Below, one piece after another: positions 8,283-18,583 of a DNA stretch of 64,000 nucleotides. How positions within the stretch are numbered: the first letter of the stretch is position 1; each line of letters opens with the position of its first letter. The DNA comes from Colwellia sp. 1_MG-2023. Its GTDB lineage: Bacteria; Pseudomonadota; Gammaproteobacteria; Enterobacterales; Alteromonadaceae. Both the position numbers and the translations under genes were made by a program. The DNA lies in the NCBI RefSeq assembly GCF_030546755.1, contig NZ_JAUOPE010000004.1:124001-188000 (forward strand), read 5' to 3'. Under the pieces are notes generated by a model. That model was given only the letters and a program-made list of their open reading frames with translations. It had not been told where the DNA came from and ran no database searches.

Positions 8283-9848
8283 GTGAGTAGTTTTCGTTTA
8301 TATCGCATAGTTAAAACGTTCTTAAACTTTGGTTTAGATGAATTGCTACCAAAAAAATCTATTCCTTGGTATATCAAATGTGCTCGCTTTAGTGTGTTTT
8401 GGATGCGGAACAAACACAAAGATAAAGCCTTAGCATTACGCTTTAGGTTGGCGATTGAATCATTAGGCCCGGTGTTTATTAAATTTGGCCAAATGTTATC
8501 AACAAGACGAGATTTATTACCTGACGATTTTTCAAATGAACTAGCTTTACTACAAGACCAAGTAACGGCATTTGATGGTGAAATTGCCCAACAATTAATT
8601 ATTGATGCTATTGGCAAAGATGAGTTTTTGCATTCGTTTGAAGATTTTGACTTAACCCCTTTAGCCTCTGCATCCATCGCACAGGTTCACACCGCTACTT
8701 TGAAACAAGATGATCAAGTTAAACAAGTGGTCATTAAAGTTTTACGTCCTAACATTGACAAAGTGATCCATGCTGACATTAAAGTGATGGCGATGTTTGC
8801 CGGAATTTTTTCAAGATGGCTTCCTGACGGTAAACGATTACGACCCAAAGAAGTGGTTGCTGAGTATAAAAAAACGATTCTAGATGAACTTGATTTAAAT
8901 AGAGAAGCGGCTAACGCCATTCAATTAAAGCGTAATTTCAGCCAAGGTCGAAAGAATGATCACGTTCTTTATGTGCCAGATATTTATAGTGAATATAGTA
9001 GCAAAAACGTGCTGGTTATGGAGCGCATTTATGGTATTGGTGTTGCCGATATTGAGCAGCTTCACCGTTTAAATGTTGATATGAAGCTATTAGCAGAGCG
9101 TGGCGTAGAAGTATTTTTCACCCAAGTTTTTCGCGATAGTTTTTTTCATGCTGATATGCACCCTGGTAATGTTTTTGTTGATGCTTCCAAGCCAGCAGAT
9201 CCCACTTGGATTGCCATCGATTGTGGTATTGTCGGTACGTTAAATCGAGATGACAAACGATATTTAGCCGAAAACTTTGTTGCCTTTTTCAACAGAGATT
9301 ATCGCAAAGTTGCTCAGTTACATGTCGACTCTGGCTGGGTGCCGGCCGGAACAAGCGTAGACGAATTTGAGTTTGCTATTCGTACGGTTTGCGAACCTAT
9401 TTTTAATAAACCATTGGCTGAAATTTCATTTGGTCAGGTATTGGTTAATTTATTTAACACCGCAAGACGTTTCAATATGGAAGTGCAACCGCAATTGGTG
9501 TTGTTGCAAAAAACCTTGCTGTATATCGAAGGTCTTGGTCGTCAACTTTATCCACAATTAGATTTATGGCAAACCGCAAAGCCGTTTCTAGAAAATTGGG
9601 TAAAAGAACAAATGGGCGTGAAAGCGGTTTTCAATAAAATTAAAGAAAATATCCCCTTTTGGAATGAAAAATTACCTGAGTTGCCGGATCTCGTTTATGA
9701 CTATTTAAAGCATGGTAAAGAGAGTCAACTAGAGCAAGTGGCTTTGCTCAAACAAATGCAACAGCAACAGCAGCAAGATAACCAAAAAGTGATTTATGCT
9801 ATTGTATTTGGCGCTTTGCTAATTAGCTTGGCGATAATATTCAGCTGA
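8283..9848 (+). CDS. ubiB: UbiB, ADCK-type atypical kinase/ATPase of ubiquinone synthesis
   Basis: The 521-residue protein has the UbiB hallmark KxGQ motif ([12 protein letters not shown], about residue 68), the alanine-rich loop [10 protein letters not shown], and catalytic-loop [10 protein letters not shown] (about 289). A C-terminal hydrophobic helix anchors it to the inner membrane. The family supports ubiquinone assembly or delivery through ATPase activity. The start is GTG at 8283. A glutamine run ([10 protein letters not shown]) precedes the membrane helix. It is the last gene of the ubiEJB operon, 24 bp after ubiJ. Confidence 0.96.
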   Translation: MSSFRLYRIVKTFLNFGLDELLPKKSIPWYIKCARFSVFWMRNKHKDKALALRFRLAIESLGPVFIKFGQMLSTRRDLLPDDFSNELALLQDQVTAFDGEIAQQLIIDAIGKDEFLHSFEDFDLTPLASASIAQVHTATLKQDDQVKQVVIKVLRPNIDKVIHADIKVMAMFAGIFSRWLPDGKRLRPKEVVAEYKKTILDELDLNREAANAIQLKRNFSQGRKNDHVLYVPDIYSEYSSKNVLVMERIYGIGVADIEQLHRLNVDMKLLAERGVEVFFTQVFRDSFFHADMHPGNVFVDASKPADPTWIAIDCGIVGTLNRDDKRYLAENFVAFFNRDYRKVAQLHVDSGWVPAGTSVDEFEFAIRTVCEPIFNKPLAEISFGQVLVNLFNTARRFNMEVQPQLVLLQKTLLYIEGLGRQLYPQLDLWQTAKPFLENWVKEQMGVKAVFNKIKENIPFWNEKLPELPDLVYDYLKHGKESQLEQVALLKQMQQQQQQDNQKVIYAIVFGALLISLAIIFS

Positions 9849-9977
9849 TTTTATGACTTACTGAGTACGTTGTTCAGTACCCTTTCTAGTATAAGCACTA
9901 TCAAGAGTCGCATTGAGAATAGCTATTGATAATGTAAATTCCCTTGATATACACTTACGATAACGTGTGAATCATAA

Positions 9978-11894
9978 GTGAAATTCATTATCAATAAACT
10001 GTCTACTTTACCAGCATTACTGTCAGGGCCTATTATCAGGCACGTTGAAGCCAATCAACTAACGTTTTGGCTAGCAACTAGTAAACCTTTTCCTTTAACT
10101 TTTAAATTATTTCACGATAATGTTTCGCTGTTTGATCGCGCTCTAACGTCACAAGAACAACAGATAATCACCATTGGTCAACAGGCGTTTATTCACCTCA
10201 TTGCTATTGATTTTGACCAGCCACTCCCTTACCAAACTTTGCTTCATTATGACTTTGAATTTAATGATGACGGCGTTGCTCAATCAATAAGTGAGCAGCT
10301 GCCTGAATTTTTATATCAAGATGAAAAGCTTCCAAACTTTATTATTACTCGTGACATTAATACTATGCTCCACGGCTCATGCCGCAAACCCCACTTTGAT
10401 AGTACTGATGGCTTGCAGCAAGTTGATAACGTTATTGCTAATAGTTTTGAAGGGGATGATGAACGCCCAGCCATGTTAATGATGTCGGGTGATCAAATTT
10501 ATGCGGATGACGTGGCCGGCCCAACGTTAGTCGCTATCCATCAAGTTATTGAATTATTAGGTTTATATCACGAAAGCTGGCAAGGAGCGGTAGTAAACGA
10601 TAGTGACGGTTTATTTAATAGTGAGCTTTGTTATTATCAACGCGATCAATTACTACCTTACACCAAAGCGAATAAAGCGCTGTATGAATCGTTTTTTGCC
10701 GCCAGTAAAAAACCAATTTTCACCTCGGTTAATTCAAAAAATCATTTAGTAACTTTCTCTGAAAATATCGCCATGTACCTATTAGTATGGTCACCACAAT
10801 TGTGGCAATTGGTTGATTTTTCGAAAGCGAAAATACCCGTCGAATATCAAACGCAATATCAACAAGAACAAGTCATTATAGAAGATTTTATTCGTGGGTT
10901 ACCTAAAGTTAGACGTGCATTAGCGCATATTCCTAGTTACATGATTTTTGATGATCATGACATCACCGATGATTGGAACTTAACCCGAGGTTGGGAAGAG
11001 GCAGCCTATGGCCATCCGTTTTCGAAACGTATTATTGGTAATAGCTTGATCAGTTATTGGCTTTGCCAAGGCTGGGGTAATGCCCCGAAAAAGTTCACCA
11101 CATTAAATGAGCAATGCGATAACTTTTTTACCGACAAAGGCATTAATCAGCACTCAGAATTAGTAGAGAAACTGCTTGATTGGCAGCAATGGCATTATAG
11201 TTTAGCAACAACGCCAAAAGTGGTGGTATTAGACACACGTACGCAACGCTGGCGTTCAGAAAGTCGTGCATCTAAACCTTCTGGTTTAATGGACTGGGAA
11301 GCCTTGTCAGAGCTACAACAAGAATTGATCAACGAACCAAAAGTTATTTTGGTATCACCAGCGCCCATTTATGGCGTAAAAATGATAGAAACCATTCAAC
11401 GAATATTCACTTTTTTTGGTCAACCTTTAATGGTGGATGCAGAAAACTGGATGGCACATTCTGGAACGGCTAATGTCATGTTGAATATTTTTCGTCATGT
11501 AAAAACACCCCCTGAATTTATTATCCTTTCGGGCGATGTTCATTACTCTTTTGTTTATGATGTGACTCATCGCTTTCAACGCAGCAACTCTAAAATTGTG
11601 CAAATTACCTGTAGCGGTATTAAAAACCAGTTTCCTGCTAAATTACTGAGTTGGTTAGATACATTAAATCGCTATTTATATGCGCCATACTCACCGCTCA
11701 ACTGGTTTACTAAGCGCAGAAGCATGAAAATACGCGTAAGAAAGCCCAATGATGTTGACGACAATACGCTTTATAACGGCAGCGGTATTGGGTTGATCAC
11801 CTTGACCGATGATGAACATATTGTGCAAGCCAGTGTGATTTGTGCTGATAACAATACGGTGAACTTTCACGCAAAAGATGAGTTAGCAGAGTAA
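9978..11894 (+). CDS. PhoD-like (alkaline phosphatase D family) metallophosphatase
   Basis: The 638-residue protein carries PhoD-type metal-site motifs: LHGSCRKPHFD at about residues 130-140, MSGDQIYADD, FDDHDITDDWN at about 323-333, and SGDVHYSF near 515. PhoD enzymes are Ca/Fe phosphomonoesterases or diesterases. This one lacks a recognisable signal or Tat peptide and starts with MKFIINKLSTLPALLSGP, so a cytoplasmic role is possible. The start is GTG at 9978 with a weak ribosome-binding site. It is monocistronic. Confidence 0.85.
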   Translation: MKFIINKLSTLPALLSGPIIRHVEANQLTFWLATSKPFPLTFKLFHDNVSLFDRALTSQEQQIITIGQQAFIHLIAIDFDQPLPYQTLLHYDFEFNDDGVAQSISEQLPEFLYQDEKLPNFIITRDINTMLHGSCRKPHFDSTDGLQQVDNVIANSFEGDDERPAMLMMSGDQIYADDVAGPTLVAIHQVIELLGLYHESWQGAVVNDSDGLFNSELCYYQRDQLLPYTKANKALYESFFAASKKPIFTSVNSKNHLVTFSENIAMYLLVWSPQLWQLVDFSKAKIPVEYQTQYQQEQVIIEDFIRGLPKVRRALAHIPSYMIFDDHDITDDWNLTRGWEEAAYGHPFSKRIIGNSLISYWLCQGWGNAPKKFTTLNEQCDNFFTDKGINQHSELVEKLLDWQQWHYSLATTPKVVVLDTRTQRWRSESRASKPSGLMDWEALSELQQELINEPKVILVSPAPIYGVKMIETIQRIFTFFGQPLMVDAENWMAHSGTANVMLNIFRHVKTPPEFIILSGDVHYSFVYDVTHRFQRSNSKIVQITCSGIKNQFPAKLLSWLDTLNRYLYAPYSPLNWFTKRRSMKIRVRKPNDVDDNTLYNGSGIGLITLTDDEHIVQASVICADNNTVNFHAKDELAE

Positions 11895-11980
11895 CAGGCA
11901 AACTTATCTTAAGATGGCTGAAATAAGATTAACGAGGTGATTTCTATTTCATTCCACATTAACCTTTCTAATTCATTGAA

Positions 11981-12046
11981 ATTATGGAATATTAACTATT
12001 AAACAATCAAAATTATGGATGGACATTACTGAGAAGTTTCCATAAT
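11981..12046. repeat. 9-bp inverted repeat upstream of the orphan gene
   Basis: ATTATGGAA (11981-11989) is repeated in inverse as TTCCATAAT (12038-12046), with a partial direct copy AATTATGGA at 12011. It lies 27 bp upstream of the GTG of the orphan gene. It could be an operator or a remnant of an insertion boundary; the sequence does not decide. Confidence 0.3.
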
Positions 12047-12072
12047 AAGATATTAGGTTTATAAGGAAAATT

Positions 12073-12753
12073 GTGAGCAAGAATCTAGTTAGTAAAGCGT
12101 CTGAAGGAATTTTTAGTAATCCATATATTAGATCCCTTACACAACTTGTACCTGGTGGTGGGACTTTAGATATTCTCGTTCAAGAACGTGTTGATAGAAT
12201 TAAGAAGGAAAGGTTTGAAATTCTAATAAATGAACTCATTGAAGGTAACTTAGAATTAACGGAAGAAATAATTCAAAGTGAAGAGTTCATTCACGCATAC
12301 TTACAAACTGCTAAAGCAGTATCTGCTACGCAACAGAAAGAAAAAATAAAGCTAATGGCTGATCTCTTTATTTCTTCTTACAAACAGAATAGCTTTTCTA
12401 AAGTTGATGAATATGAAGAGTTACTTCAAATAGTAAAAGACTTATCAACTCGAGAAATGAATATCCTGTTCATTCTAGAGGTTTTTGAAAACAATAACCC
12501 AAAGCTTCAAAATGAAAATATGCTCCAACGATGTAGCAAATTTTGGACTGATTTCGAAAATGAGGTACAGCATAAATTAGGACTTAATCCTTCTTTGCTA
12601 GAATCTGCCTTATCTAGATTACAAAGGACGGGGCTATATTCTGTAATTACTGGCGCTTTCATGGATTATGAGGGCGGCCAAGGCTATTTAACCGACTCAT
12701 ATTATCAATTAAGGCGTTTAATTATAAACAAGATGGATAGCGGCGATATATAA
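12073..12753 (+). CDS. Orphan helical protein, resembling Abi-alpha/DUF4393-type proteins
   Basis: The 226-residue protein has no signal peptide or clear catalytic motif. A glycine-containing segment (LVPGGGTLDIL) precedes a long charged helical region (about 35-110) and the segment VDEYEELLQIVKDLSTREMNILFIL. That layout, a helical bundle then an 'eLLk-LS..E..iL' segment, recalls proteins annotated as Abi-alpha (DUF4393), some linked to abortive infection. This is resemblance only. The GTG start has AAGGA 5-6 nt upstream. Of ten Arg codons, six are AGA or AGG, unlike neighbouring genes, which use mostly CGT. Together with the gene-poor flanks, this suggests horizontal acquisition. Confidence 0.6.
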   Translation: MSKNLVSKASEGIFSNPYIRSLTQLVPGGGTLDILVQERVDRIKKERFEILINELIEGNLELTEEIIQSEEFIHAYLQTAKAVSATQQKEKIKLMADLFISSYKQNSFSKVDEYEELLQIVKDLSTREMNILFILEVFENNNPKLQNENMLQRCSKFWTDFENEVQHKLGLNPSLLESALSRLQRTGLYSVITGAFMDYEGGQGYLTDSYYQLRRLIINKMDSGDI

Positions 12754-13056
12754 GCATAACGTGCTGTTAAATAAAGAAAAAATATAGTGGTTGTGTTTCG
12801 TACCTCAACAATTTTTTGCCGTTTATTAGAGCATTACCCATACAAAATATAATCCCAATATGTTTCTCTGTGAATTGAACTATTTATTTTGGTTGAGCTA
12901 CTAACGACTGTTATGTCGGAGAAACTGTCATAAAACACCTTAATTAAAAGTTTGCTTTTCCCTCTTTGGCGTCTGCCATATTTTGTCTTAAGCTAATTTA
13001 AATAATGCTAGATTAAGTTATGGCTAAGTCAAATTAATTAACTAGGCAAATAATTA
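12754..13056. other. Gene-free interval downstream of the orphan gene
   Basis: This 303-bp AT-rich stretch lies between the orphan gene and the SRAP gene (convergent). I see no open frame with a start and ribosome-binding site, no clear terminator hairpin and no tRNA. Confidence 0.4.
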
Positions 13057-13755
13057 TCACATCGCATCTTGGATGATTAATTCATTTTCACCTAATGGCA
13101 GATGTGTCATTGGTTTATCGATTTGTTGGGCGAGTATGTTTTGCGGTATTCGCGGCATTAATAACGGGTTAAATGACTCTACATTGGTTATTTCAGTATT
13201 TAACCAATCATCCACTAGTTGCTCATCTTGGGGAAGAATTAATGGCATAGCCTTACTGTGGATATGTTTGAGTTTGTCGTGGGCGGGCAAGGTAATAATT
13301 GAACAAGAGGTTTTTACTTTGCCGGTTTTGGGATGTAGCCAATCTCGACACAATCCACCGAGCAATAACCCACCATTTTCGGCTAGCATATCATAATAAT
13401 GAATCGGCTTTTTATTGCTAAATTCAGTTTCACCAAATCCTTTTACCGCGACGATACAACGAGCATGGCGAAAGGCTTGGTAGCCGGCGCTGCTTGGCGT
13501 ATTTAATTTATCATAACGAGTATTAAACGAAGTATATTTTGATGGCTTAAAGCTGTCATCGGTTTGTTCGAGCAATAGCCACCAAATAGCGTTTTCTACG
13601 ACTCTGCTATTGTTTCTATTTCTGACAATAGAGACATTATCAGCCGCCTTAACGAAACGTTTATCAATTGGTTTATCGATAACTCTATGGATATTTAAAC
13701 GGGTATAAAGCTTTTTTACCCCGCTATCAAAAGTTGCATTAAATCTGCCGCACAT
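13057..13755 (-). CDS. SOS response-associated peptidase (SRAP/HMCES/YedK family)
   Basis: The 232-residue protein begins MCGRF. Cys2, exposed after Met removal, is the residue that SRAP proteins use to form a thiazolidine crosslink with abasic sites in single-stranded DNA, shielding them. Other conserved residues are visible: Asn in SSFNTRYDKL-like FNTRYDKL, Glu in GFGETEF and His in HSKAMPLIL. Length matches E. coli YedK (about 222). It acts in the cytoplasm at damaged replication forks. It is monocistronic, and no LexA box was identified. Confidence 0.92.
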   Translation of the reverse strand: MCGRFNATFDSGVKKLYTRLNIHRVIDKPIDKRFVKAADNVSIVRNRNNSRVVENAIWWLLLEQTDDSFKPSKYTSFNTRYDKLNTPSSAGYQAFRHARCIVAVKGFGETEFSNKKPIHYYDMLAENGGLLLGGLCRDWLHPKTGKVKTSCSIITLPAHDKLKHIHSKAMPLILPQDEQLVDDWLNTEITNVESFNPLLMPRIPQNILAQQIDKPMTHLPLGENELIIQDAM

Positions 13756-13922
13756 AATAACAATCTTGTTGTTTTTTTAAAAAGCTTAGCATTTTATTTT
13801 ACATGAGAAAGTCATTAGTAGCTGAGTATTAACTTATCTTGTATTGAAAAGCATCGAAGCCTAAACAGTTAAACTATAGAAGTCTTTTAATAACTGTTCA
13901 GACTTTATGCTGATAACATAAA

Positions 13923-15080
13923 TTAAGGTTGCTTATTACCCTCTGCATATTCTTCGTCAGTGATAGTTACCGTGCCCTTTCTAAGCTCTTGCACTTTCAT
14001 TAATGCCACCATTTTATCCATTTGTTCTGTTGATAGTCGTGTTCGCAAAGGTGAATATTCAGATATATTGGCATTCATTGCGCCTGTATTCATATATGCG
14101 TCACCGGGAGCTGAAACAAAAGCATCAATTAATGCTGCCGAGTTTGTTGCTACACTGCCTCCATAAACACGAGTCGTGCCATATAAGTCGGCAATATTCC
14201 AATTTTTTATGTTAGTTTTAATGTGATTAGCTGCAAGTAATTTATCTTTATATGATCTTAATAAATACTTAGCTAAATGCGCTTTTAAGTCCGCATCAAA
14301 GTCTTTAAAGAACGCTTTATTTTGTTCATAAAGATAAGACACTCTCATAGTATTTGAGTCACCACCAAACGTACCTCGGTTAGAGTTAATAAACACATTG
14401 GCATTTCGCTTTAGATTATTCCAAACTTTTTTTCCGGTATAAGCTTTAGTTCTGATATCTGGGCTGGCGATGTTTCCTTGATGAAAACCGTAAATTAATA
14501 ACGGGTCGTAGCCGAAGTTATTTATTACTATTGTCTTAATGTCATTTAAGCTTAATGTTTCATTAGCAACACTTAAATGTTTTTTATCCAATATGCTGTC
14601 TTCTTCAATTAACGATTGAATATTTTTTTTAGGGTAAATTTGCACTAGTTGTTCTATTAATGACAGGTTATAAAGATTCAACCAGTAGGCTAATTGTTCA
14701 TCTTTAGAAAAAAAGTGCAAAGGTGAGTCTGTTGGTATTTGCTCTAAACTCTTTCTAATATTACTAATTAATGCGATCTTTTCTGGGGTATCGAAGGTTT
14801 CATAGAAAAATCGGTTTCCTTCTAATTCAGTCAACGGTTTTACTCTATTTTTTAAACGAGTACCTATCGAGGGTTTTGATTGTTTGGCTTGTTGTCGAGT
14901 TGAATTACCCATATATAAAACAGAAGCTTGTAATAATGTATCGACATCATCATACATGATGACGAAGTCTGAATTATTATCGTATTGACTGAATTTTTCT
15001 AAGGTTTTTTTATCGATTGCAAGTGTATTAAAACTTAAAAAAGTCGTAGTAATTAGCAAAATCACTTTTGTTATTTTCAT
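13923..15080 (-). CDS. DUF547 domain protein, secreted (paralogue A)
   Basis: The 385-residue product has a signal peptide ending near LAIDKK. A DUF547 domain follows, with FFSKDEQLAYWLNLYNLSL at about residues 125-143, LSLNDIKTIVINNFGYDPLLIYGFHQG, then a C-terminal region of unknown fold. DUF547 proteins are widespread, exported and of unproven activity. The gene is a tandem paralogue of 15319-16476, which encodes the same number of residues and is highly similar throughout, with the greatest differences in the last 60 residues. Both genes point left and are separated by a hairpin-bearing 238-bp gap, so each probably has its own promoter. Confidence 0.8.
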   Translation of the reverse strand: MKITKVILLITTTFLSFNTLAIDKKTLEKFSQYDNNSDFVIMYDDVDTLLQASVLYMGNSTRQQAKQSKPSIGTRLKNRVKPLTELEGNRFFYETFDTPEKIALISNIRKSLEQIPTDSPLHFFSKDEQLAYWLNLYNLSLIEQLVQIYPKKNIQSLIEEDSILDKKHLSVANETLSLNDIKTIVINNFGYDPLLIYGFHQGNIASPDIRTKAYTGKKVWNNLKRNANVFINSNRGTFGGDSNTMRVSYLYEQNKAFFKDFDADLKAHLAKYLLRSYKDKLLAANHIKTNIKNWNIADLYGTTRVYGGSVATNSAALIDAFVSAPGDAYMNTGAMNANISEYSPLRTRLSTEQMDKMVALMKVQELRKGTVTITDEEYAEGNKQP

Positions 15081-15244
15081 GTTAACGTCCTGTATATATT
15101 TTAGTATCCTGAATTACATTAGTTTATTATGAAGAGTTTCTCAATAGAGTGATTTTGATCAATAGGTTATTGAAATACATTGAATTATATCGAGTGTGAG
15201 AAATGAATATGAAAGTTGAGCCTAAGAAAGGTCGCAATAATAGA

Positions 15245-15288
15245 GTCATAACAAAGCCGATAAATTAATATTATCGTTTTGTTATGAC
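15245..15288. terminator. Long hairpin between the DUF547 paralogues
   Basis: GTCATAACAAAGCCGATAA pairs with TTATCGTTTTGTTATGAC around a short AT loop, with one bulge or mismatch. It lies just downstream of the upstream paralogue. No strong T-tract follows on the minus strand, so termination is plausible but not certain. Confidence 0.5.
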
Positions 15289-15318
15289 CTATTTACTTTT
15301 AACGTAGGTTTATTTTGC

Positions 15319-16476
15319 TTAGTTATCTATTTCTTCTTCGTCATTAATTGTCACTGTGCCTTTTTTAAGTTCTTGCACTTTCATCATCGCTTTTATTTTT
15401 TCAATTTGAGCATCTGAAAATCTTCCTTTAAGTGGTGAGAAGTTAGTGATATTACTGTCCATATAGCCGGAATTGGTAAATGAAACATGTTCATTCTTCC
15501 CTTCTTTTGCAACAAATGCCCCGATAAGTGCTGCCGAACTTGTTGATACACTGCCACCATATTTTCTTTCCGTACCGTATAAATCGGCAATTTTCCAATT
15601 AGTGGTAGTTGTTTCAATTTTGTCGGTTCCGAGTAATTTACTTTTATATGATCGAATTAAATATTTCTTTAAATGATCTCGTAAATCTTCATCAAAATCT
15701 TTAAAGAATGCTTTGTTTTGCTCATACAGTTTCGATACTCTAAAAGTTTTTGAACCGTCACTAAAGGTTCCGCGATTAGAATTGATAAATAAATTCGCGC
15801 TTCGTTCTAAAATTTTCCACACTCTTTTACCTGTATAAGGTTCTCTTCTGATATCAGGGCTTGCGATGTAGCCTTGATGAAAGCCGTAAATTAATAATGG
15901 GTCGTAGCCAAAGTTGTGAATAACAATTGCTTTAATATCATTTAAACTAAGTTTCTCGTCGTCAACGAGTAAGTTCTTTTGATCAAACAATTGGCCTTTT
16001 TCGGTGAGCGATTCGAGATTTCTGCGAGGATAAATAAGTAATAACTGTTCAATAAGTGAAATGTTGTAAAGGTTGAGCCAATAGGCGAGTTGTTCATCTT
16101 TAGAGAAAAAGTGTAATGGTGAGTTGCTTGGTAGCAATTCTAAACTTTTTCTAACATTGGTCATTAACTGAATTTTTTCAGGGGTATCAAATGCTTCATA
16201 ATGAAAACGATTACCTTCTAAGTCGGTTAACGTTTTCACTTTGTTTCTAAAACGAGTGCCGATGCTTCCTTTAGATTTTTTAGCTTTTTGTCGAGTAGAA
16301 TTACCCATATATAATACCGAGGCTTTTAATATAGCTTCTACATCGTCATAAATGATGACAAACTCAGAATTATTATCATATTTACTAAACTTTTCTAACG
16401 TTTTTTTATCGAGTGCTAGAGCATCTAAACTCAATAAAAACATAAATGTTAGCAGTAATACTTTGGTGAAATTCAT
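15319..16476 (-). CDS. DUF547 domain protein, secreted (paralogue B)
   Basis: The 385-residue paralogue of the next gene has a signal peptide (MNFTKVLLLTFMFLLSLDALA), the same KKTLEKFSKYDNNSEFVI start of the mature protein, and the DUF547 core FFSKDEQLAYWLNLYNISL and FGYDPLLIYGFHQG. The C-terminus differs from paralogue A, with a short insertion containing KEGKNEHVSF and a different tail. The pair probably arose by tandem duplication. Activity is unknown. Retention of both with near-identical cores suggests either recent duplication or selection for dosage or different C-terminal specificity. Confidence 0.8.
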   Translation of the reverse strand: MNFTKVLLLTFMFLLSLDALALDKKTLEKFSKYDNNSEFVIIYDDVEAILKASVLYMGNSTRQKAKKSKGSIGTRFRNKVKTLTDLEGNRFHYEAFDTPEKIQLMTNVRKSLELLPSNSPLHFFSKDEQLAYWLNLYNISLIEQLLLIYPRRNLESLTEKGQLFDQKNLLVDDEKLSLNDIKAIVIHNFGYDPLLIYGFHQGYIASPDIRREPYTGKRVWKILERSANLFINSNRGTFSDGSKTFRVSKLYEQNKAFFKDFDEDLRDHLKKYLIRSYKSKLLGTDKIETTTTNWKIADLYGTERKYGGSVSTSSAALIGAFVAKEGKNEHVSFTNSGYMDSNITNFSPLKGRFSDAQIEKIKAMMKVQELKKGTVTINDEEEIDN

Positions 16477-16648
16477 ATTAACTTCCTGTAGCGATTATAA
16501 ATTTGATAAGTAACGGTAAATTATCTTTGCGTAGATCACAATAGTATATTAATTAAACACAATTGAGGCTATGTATTAAATGGCTTACAAAGGTATTCAA
16601 TAAAATTGATTTTGCCATAATATTATACTGCTGCTTGTAGTGTGAATG

Positions 16649-16680
16649 CCTGATATGAAAATAACTATTTTCATATCAGG
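16649..16680 (-). terminator. Terminator of the DUF885 gene
   Basis: A perfect 14-bp stem CCTGATATGAAAAT/ATTTTCATATCAGG with loop AACT lies 14 bp beyond the DUF885 stop codon on its strand. The T-tract is poor, but the stem is exceptionally long. Confidence 0.75.
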
Positions 16681-16694
16681 TTGATCAAGAAAGG

Positions 16695-18440
16695 TTACTT
16701 TTGTTGTGCAATCCAATCTTTGGTGAGTTCTTCTAACAGGGCTAACGGTAAGCTGCCGTTTTTAAGCATTTGATCGTGAAATTTACGGATATTAAATTTA
16801 TCGCCTAATTCTGCTTCAGCTAAAGCACGTAATTGTCTGATTTTAATTTCACCAATTTTGTATGATAAGGCTTGTGCTGGCCAGCTAATGTAGCGGTCAA
16901 TTTGTCCAATAACATCCGCCATACTTAATGCGGTATTTTCGGCTAAATAGTCGATCGCTTGTTGACGAGACCAACCTTTGGCATGCATACCAGTATCAAC
17001 AACTAAACGACAAGCGCGCCACGCTTCATAGGTTAAACGGCCAAAGTCGCTGTATGGGTCTTGATAAAAGCCAATTTCTTTTCCAAGTCTTTCTGAATAT
17101 AACCCCCAACCTTCACCATAAGCTGCGTGATATAAGGTTTTTCTAAATTCTGCCATATCCACTTCTTGAGCAATAGCGCTTTGAAAATGATGACCAGGCT
17201 CTGCTTCATGAAAGGTTAACGCTTCTAAGGTGTAAAGTGGCTGACTTTTTAAATCTTTGGTATCTAAAAAGTAAGTACCCGATGTCGTGCCACTACCGTC
17301 TGATGCAACGTAATATGCGCCGCCATTAGGAGCCGATTTTATATCAAAGGTTTGTTGTGGTAATTTGGTGAACCATTTTGGCAATTGTGCCGCCATTTTA
17401 CGCGTGATGTAACTGGCCTTTTCGAGTAAATCGCGCTCTGTTGTTGTATAAAATTGCTCATCAGTTCGTAAAAATTCAATAAAAGCCTTAAAGTCACCTT
17501 TAAAACCTACTTGTTTAATGATGGTTTGCATTTCTTCACGGATACGTTTGACTTCATCTAACCCTAATTGATGTATTTCGTCAGCCGTCATATCTGTGGT
17601 GGTATAAAACTCGATTAAATATTTATAATAGTCTTTACCGCCAGCTAACTCGCTTATGCCGACTTTGCTACGACAGTTGGCCATGTATTCTTTGGTGAAA
17701 AATTCATAGAATTTTTTATATTCTGGAATGATCGAATCTTCTATCAGTTTAGATCCAGCTTCACGAAAGTGCTGCTTATCTTGTGCGGAAAAATTAGCAG
17801 GAATATTGGCAAGTGGGGCGTAAAAAACACTTTGCTTTACGTTATCGACAATGTGCTGACTAATGCCTTTATGATATTTACTAAACGTTTCACAGTAATG
17901 AACATGGCCAACAGAAATCGCTTCTTTTAATGACACAATATGCTCTTGGTTGTAACGTGGGAAGTCGGCCAAACTGACTAAGTAATTTTGATAATCTTGC
18001 TTGGTTAAAAACGACATATTCGCAGGAGCGCCGGCAAAGTAACTATCAAACCCTGAGTAGTAATTTAATGGGTATAGGTGATCAAGTTGTTGGTAGCTAT
18101 TGGCTTCAGTTTGACGTTCATATTTAAATAATCGATAAGTGATTTGGTCTTCACTCGATAACTCATTAACGTTTATTTTTGCCAATCGTGTTAATAACGT
18201 TTGATTGTATTTTTCACGTCGTTCACGGCCTGCTTTTGACATATCAGGCAATTTACCATTCATGCGAAATGCATCGGGGTCTTTGCGGAAAAAAATCTGC
18301 TCTTTATTGGCGGTTTGCCAATGTTCATCAATTAATTGTTTAAATTGTTGGCTGGCACTGTTATCAACAGCTTGCGCTGAAAAGCTTACCGCAAGCGCTA
18401 TTAACACGCTAAACCAAGTGTTTTTTGCATAGTTGCTCAT
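16695..18440 (-). CDS. DUF885 family exported protein, putative metallopeptidase
   Basis: The 581-residue protein has a signal peptide (cut near VSFSAQAV). It carries the DUF885 signature FHEAEPGHHFQ (about residues 405-415), a zinc-peptidase-like HExxxGHH arrangement, with a downstream Glu in HAAYGEGWGLYSERLGKE. These features support a periplasmic metallopeptidase-like enzyme, though DUF885 catalysis is not well established. Length is typical of the family. The gene ends at the long hairpin at 16649 and stands alone. Confidence 0.82.
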   Translation of the reverse strand: MSNYAKNTWFSVLIALAVSFSAQAVDNSASQQFKQLIDEHWQTANKEQIFFRKDPDAFRMNGKLPDMSKAGRERREKYNQTLLTRLAKINVNELSSEDQITYRLFKYERQTEANSYQQLDHLYPLNYYSGFDSYFAGAPANMSFLTKQDYQNYLVSLADFPRYNQEHIVSLKEAISVGHVHYCETFSKYHKGISQHIVDNVKQSVFYAPLANIPANFSAQDKQHFREAGSKLIEDSIIPEYKKFYEFFTKEYMANCRSKVGISELAGGKDYYKYLIEFYTTTDMTADEIHQLGLDEVKRIREEMQTIIKQVGFKGDFKAFIEFLRTDEQFYTTTERDLLEKASYITRKMAAQLPKWFTKLPQQTFDIKSAPNGGAYYVASDGSGTTSGTYFLDTKDLKSQPLYTLEALTFHEAEPGHHFQSAIAQEVDMAEFRKTLYHAAYGEGWGLYSERLGKEIGFYQDPYSDFGRLTYEAWRACRLVVDTGMHAKGWSRQQAIDYLAENTALSMADVIGQIDRYISWPAQALSYKIGEIKIRQLRALAEAELGDKFNIRKFHDQMLKNGSLPLALLEELTKDWIAQQK

Positions 18441-18583
18441 TGTAATTAACCTTTTAGGGGGATTGTTATTGTTGTGGTCATTATAAGGTAATTAATGAAA
18501 ATAATCGCTGCGCTTTGTGAGTTAGTTTCGTATCATGTGTTCATAATTTGTTGCGAAATTTAGGGTTCGGTTAGGTATGCATT

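Noticed and set aside
12754-12790. Possible integron attC-like sequence after the orphan gene (ATAACGTGCTGTTAAAT)
   Set aside because: The paired core sites and the inverted-repeat architecture of attC are not present, and there is no integrase or cassette array nearby.
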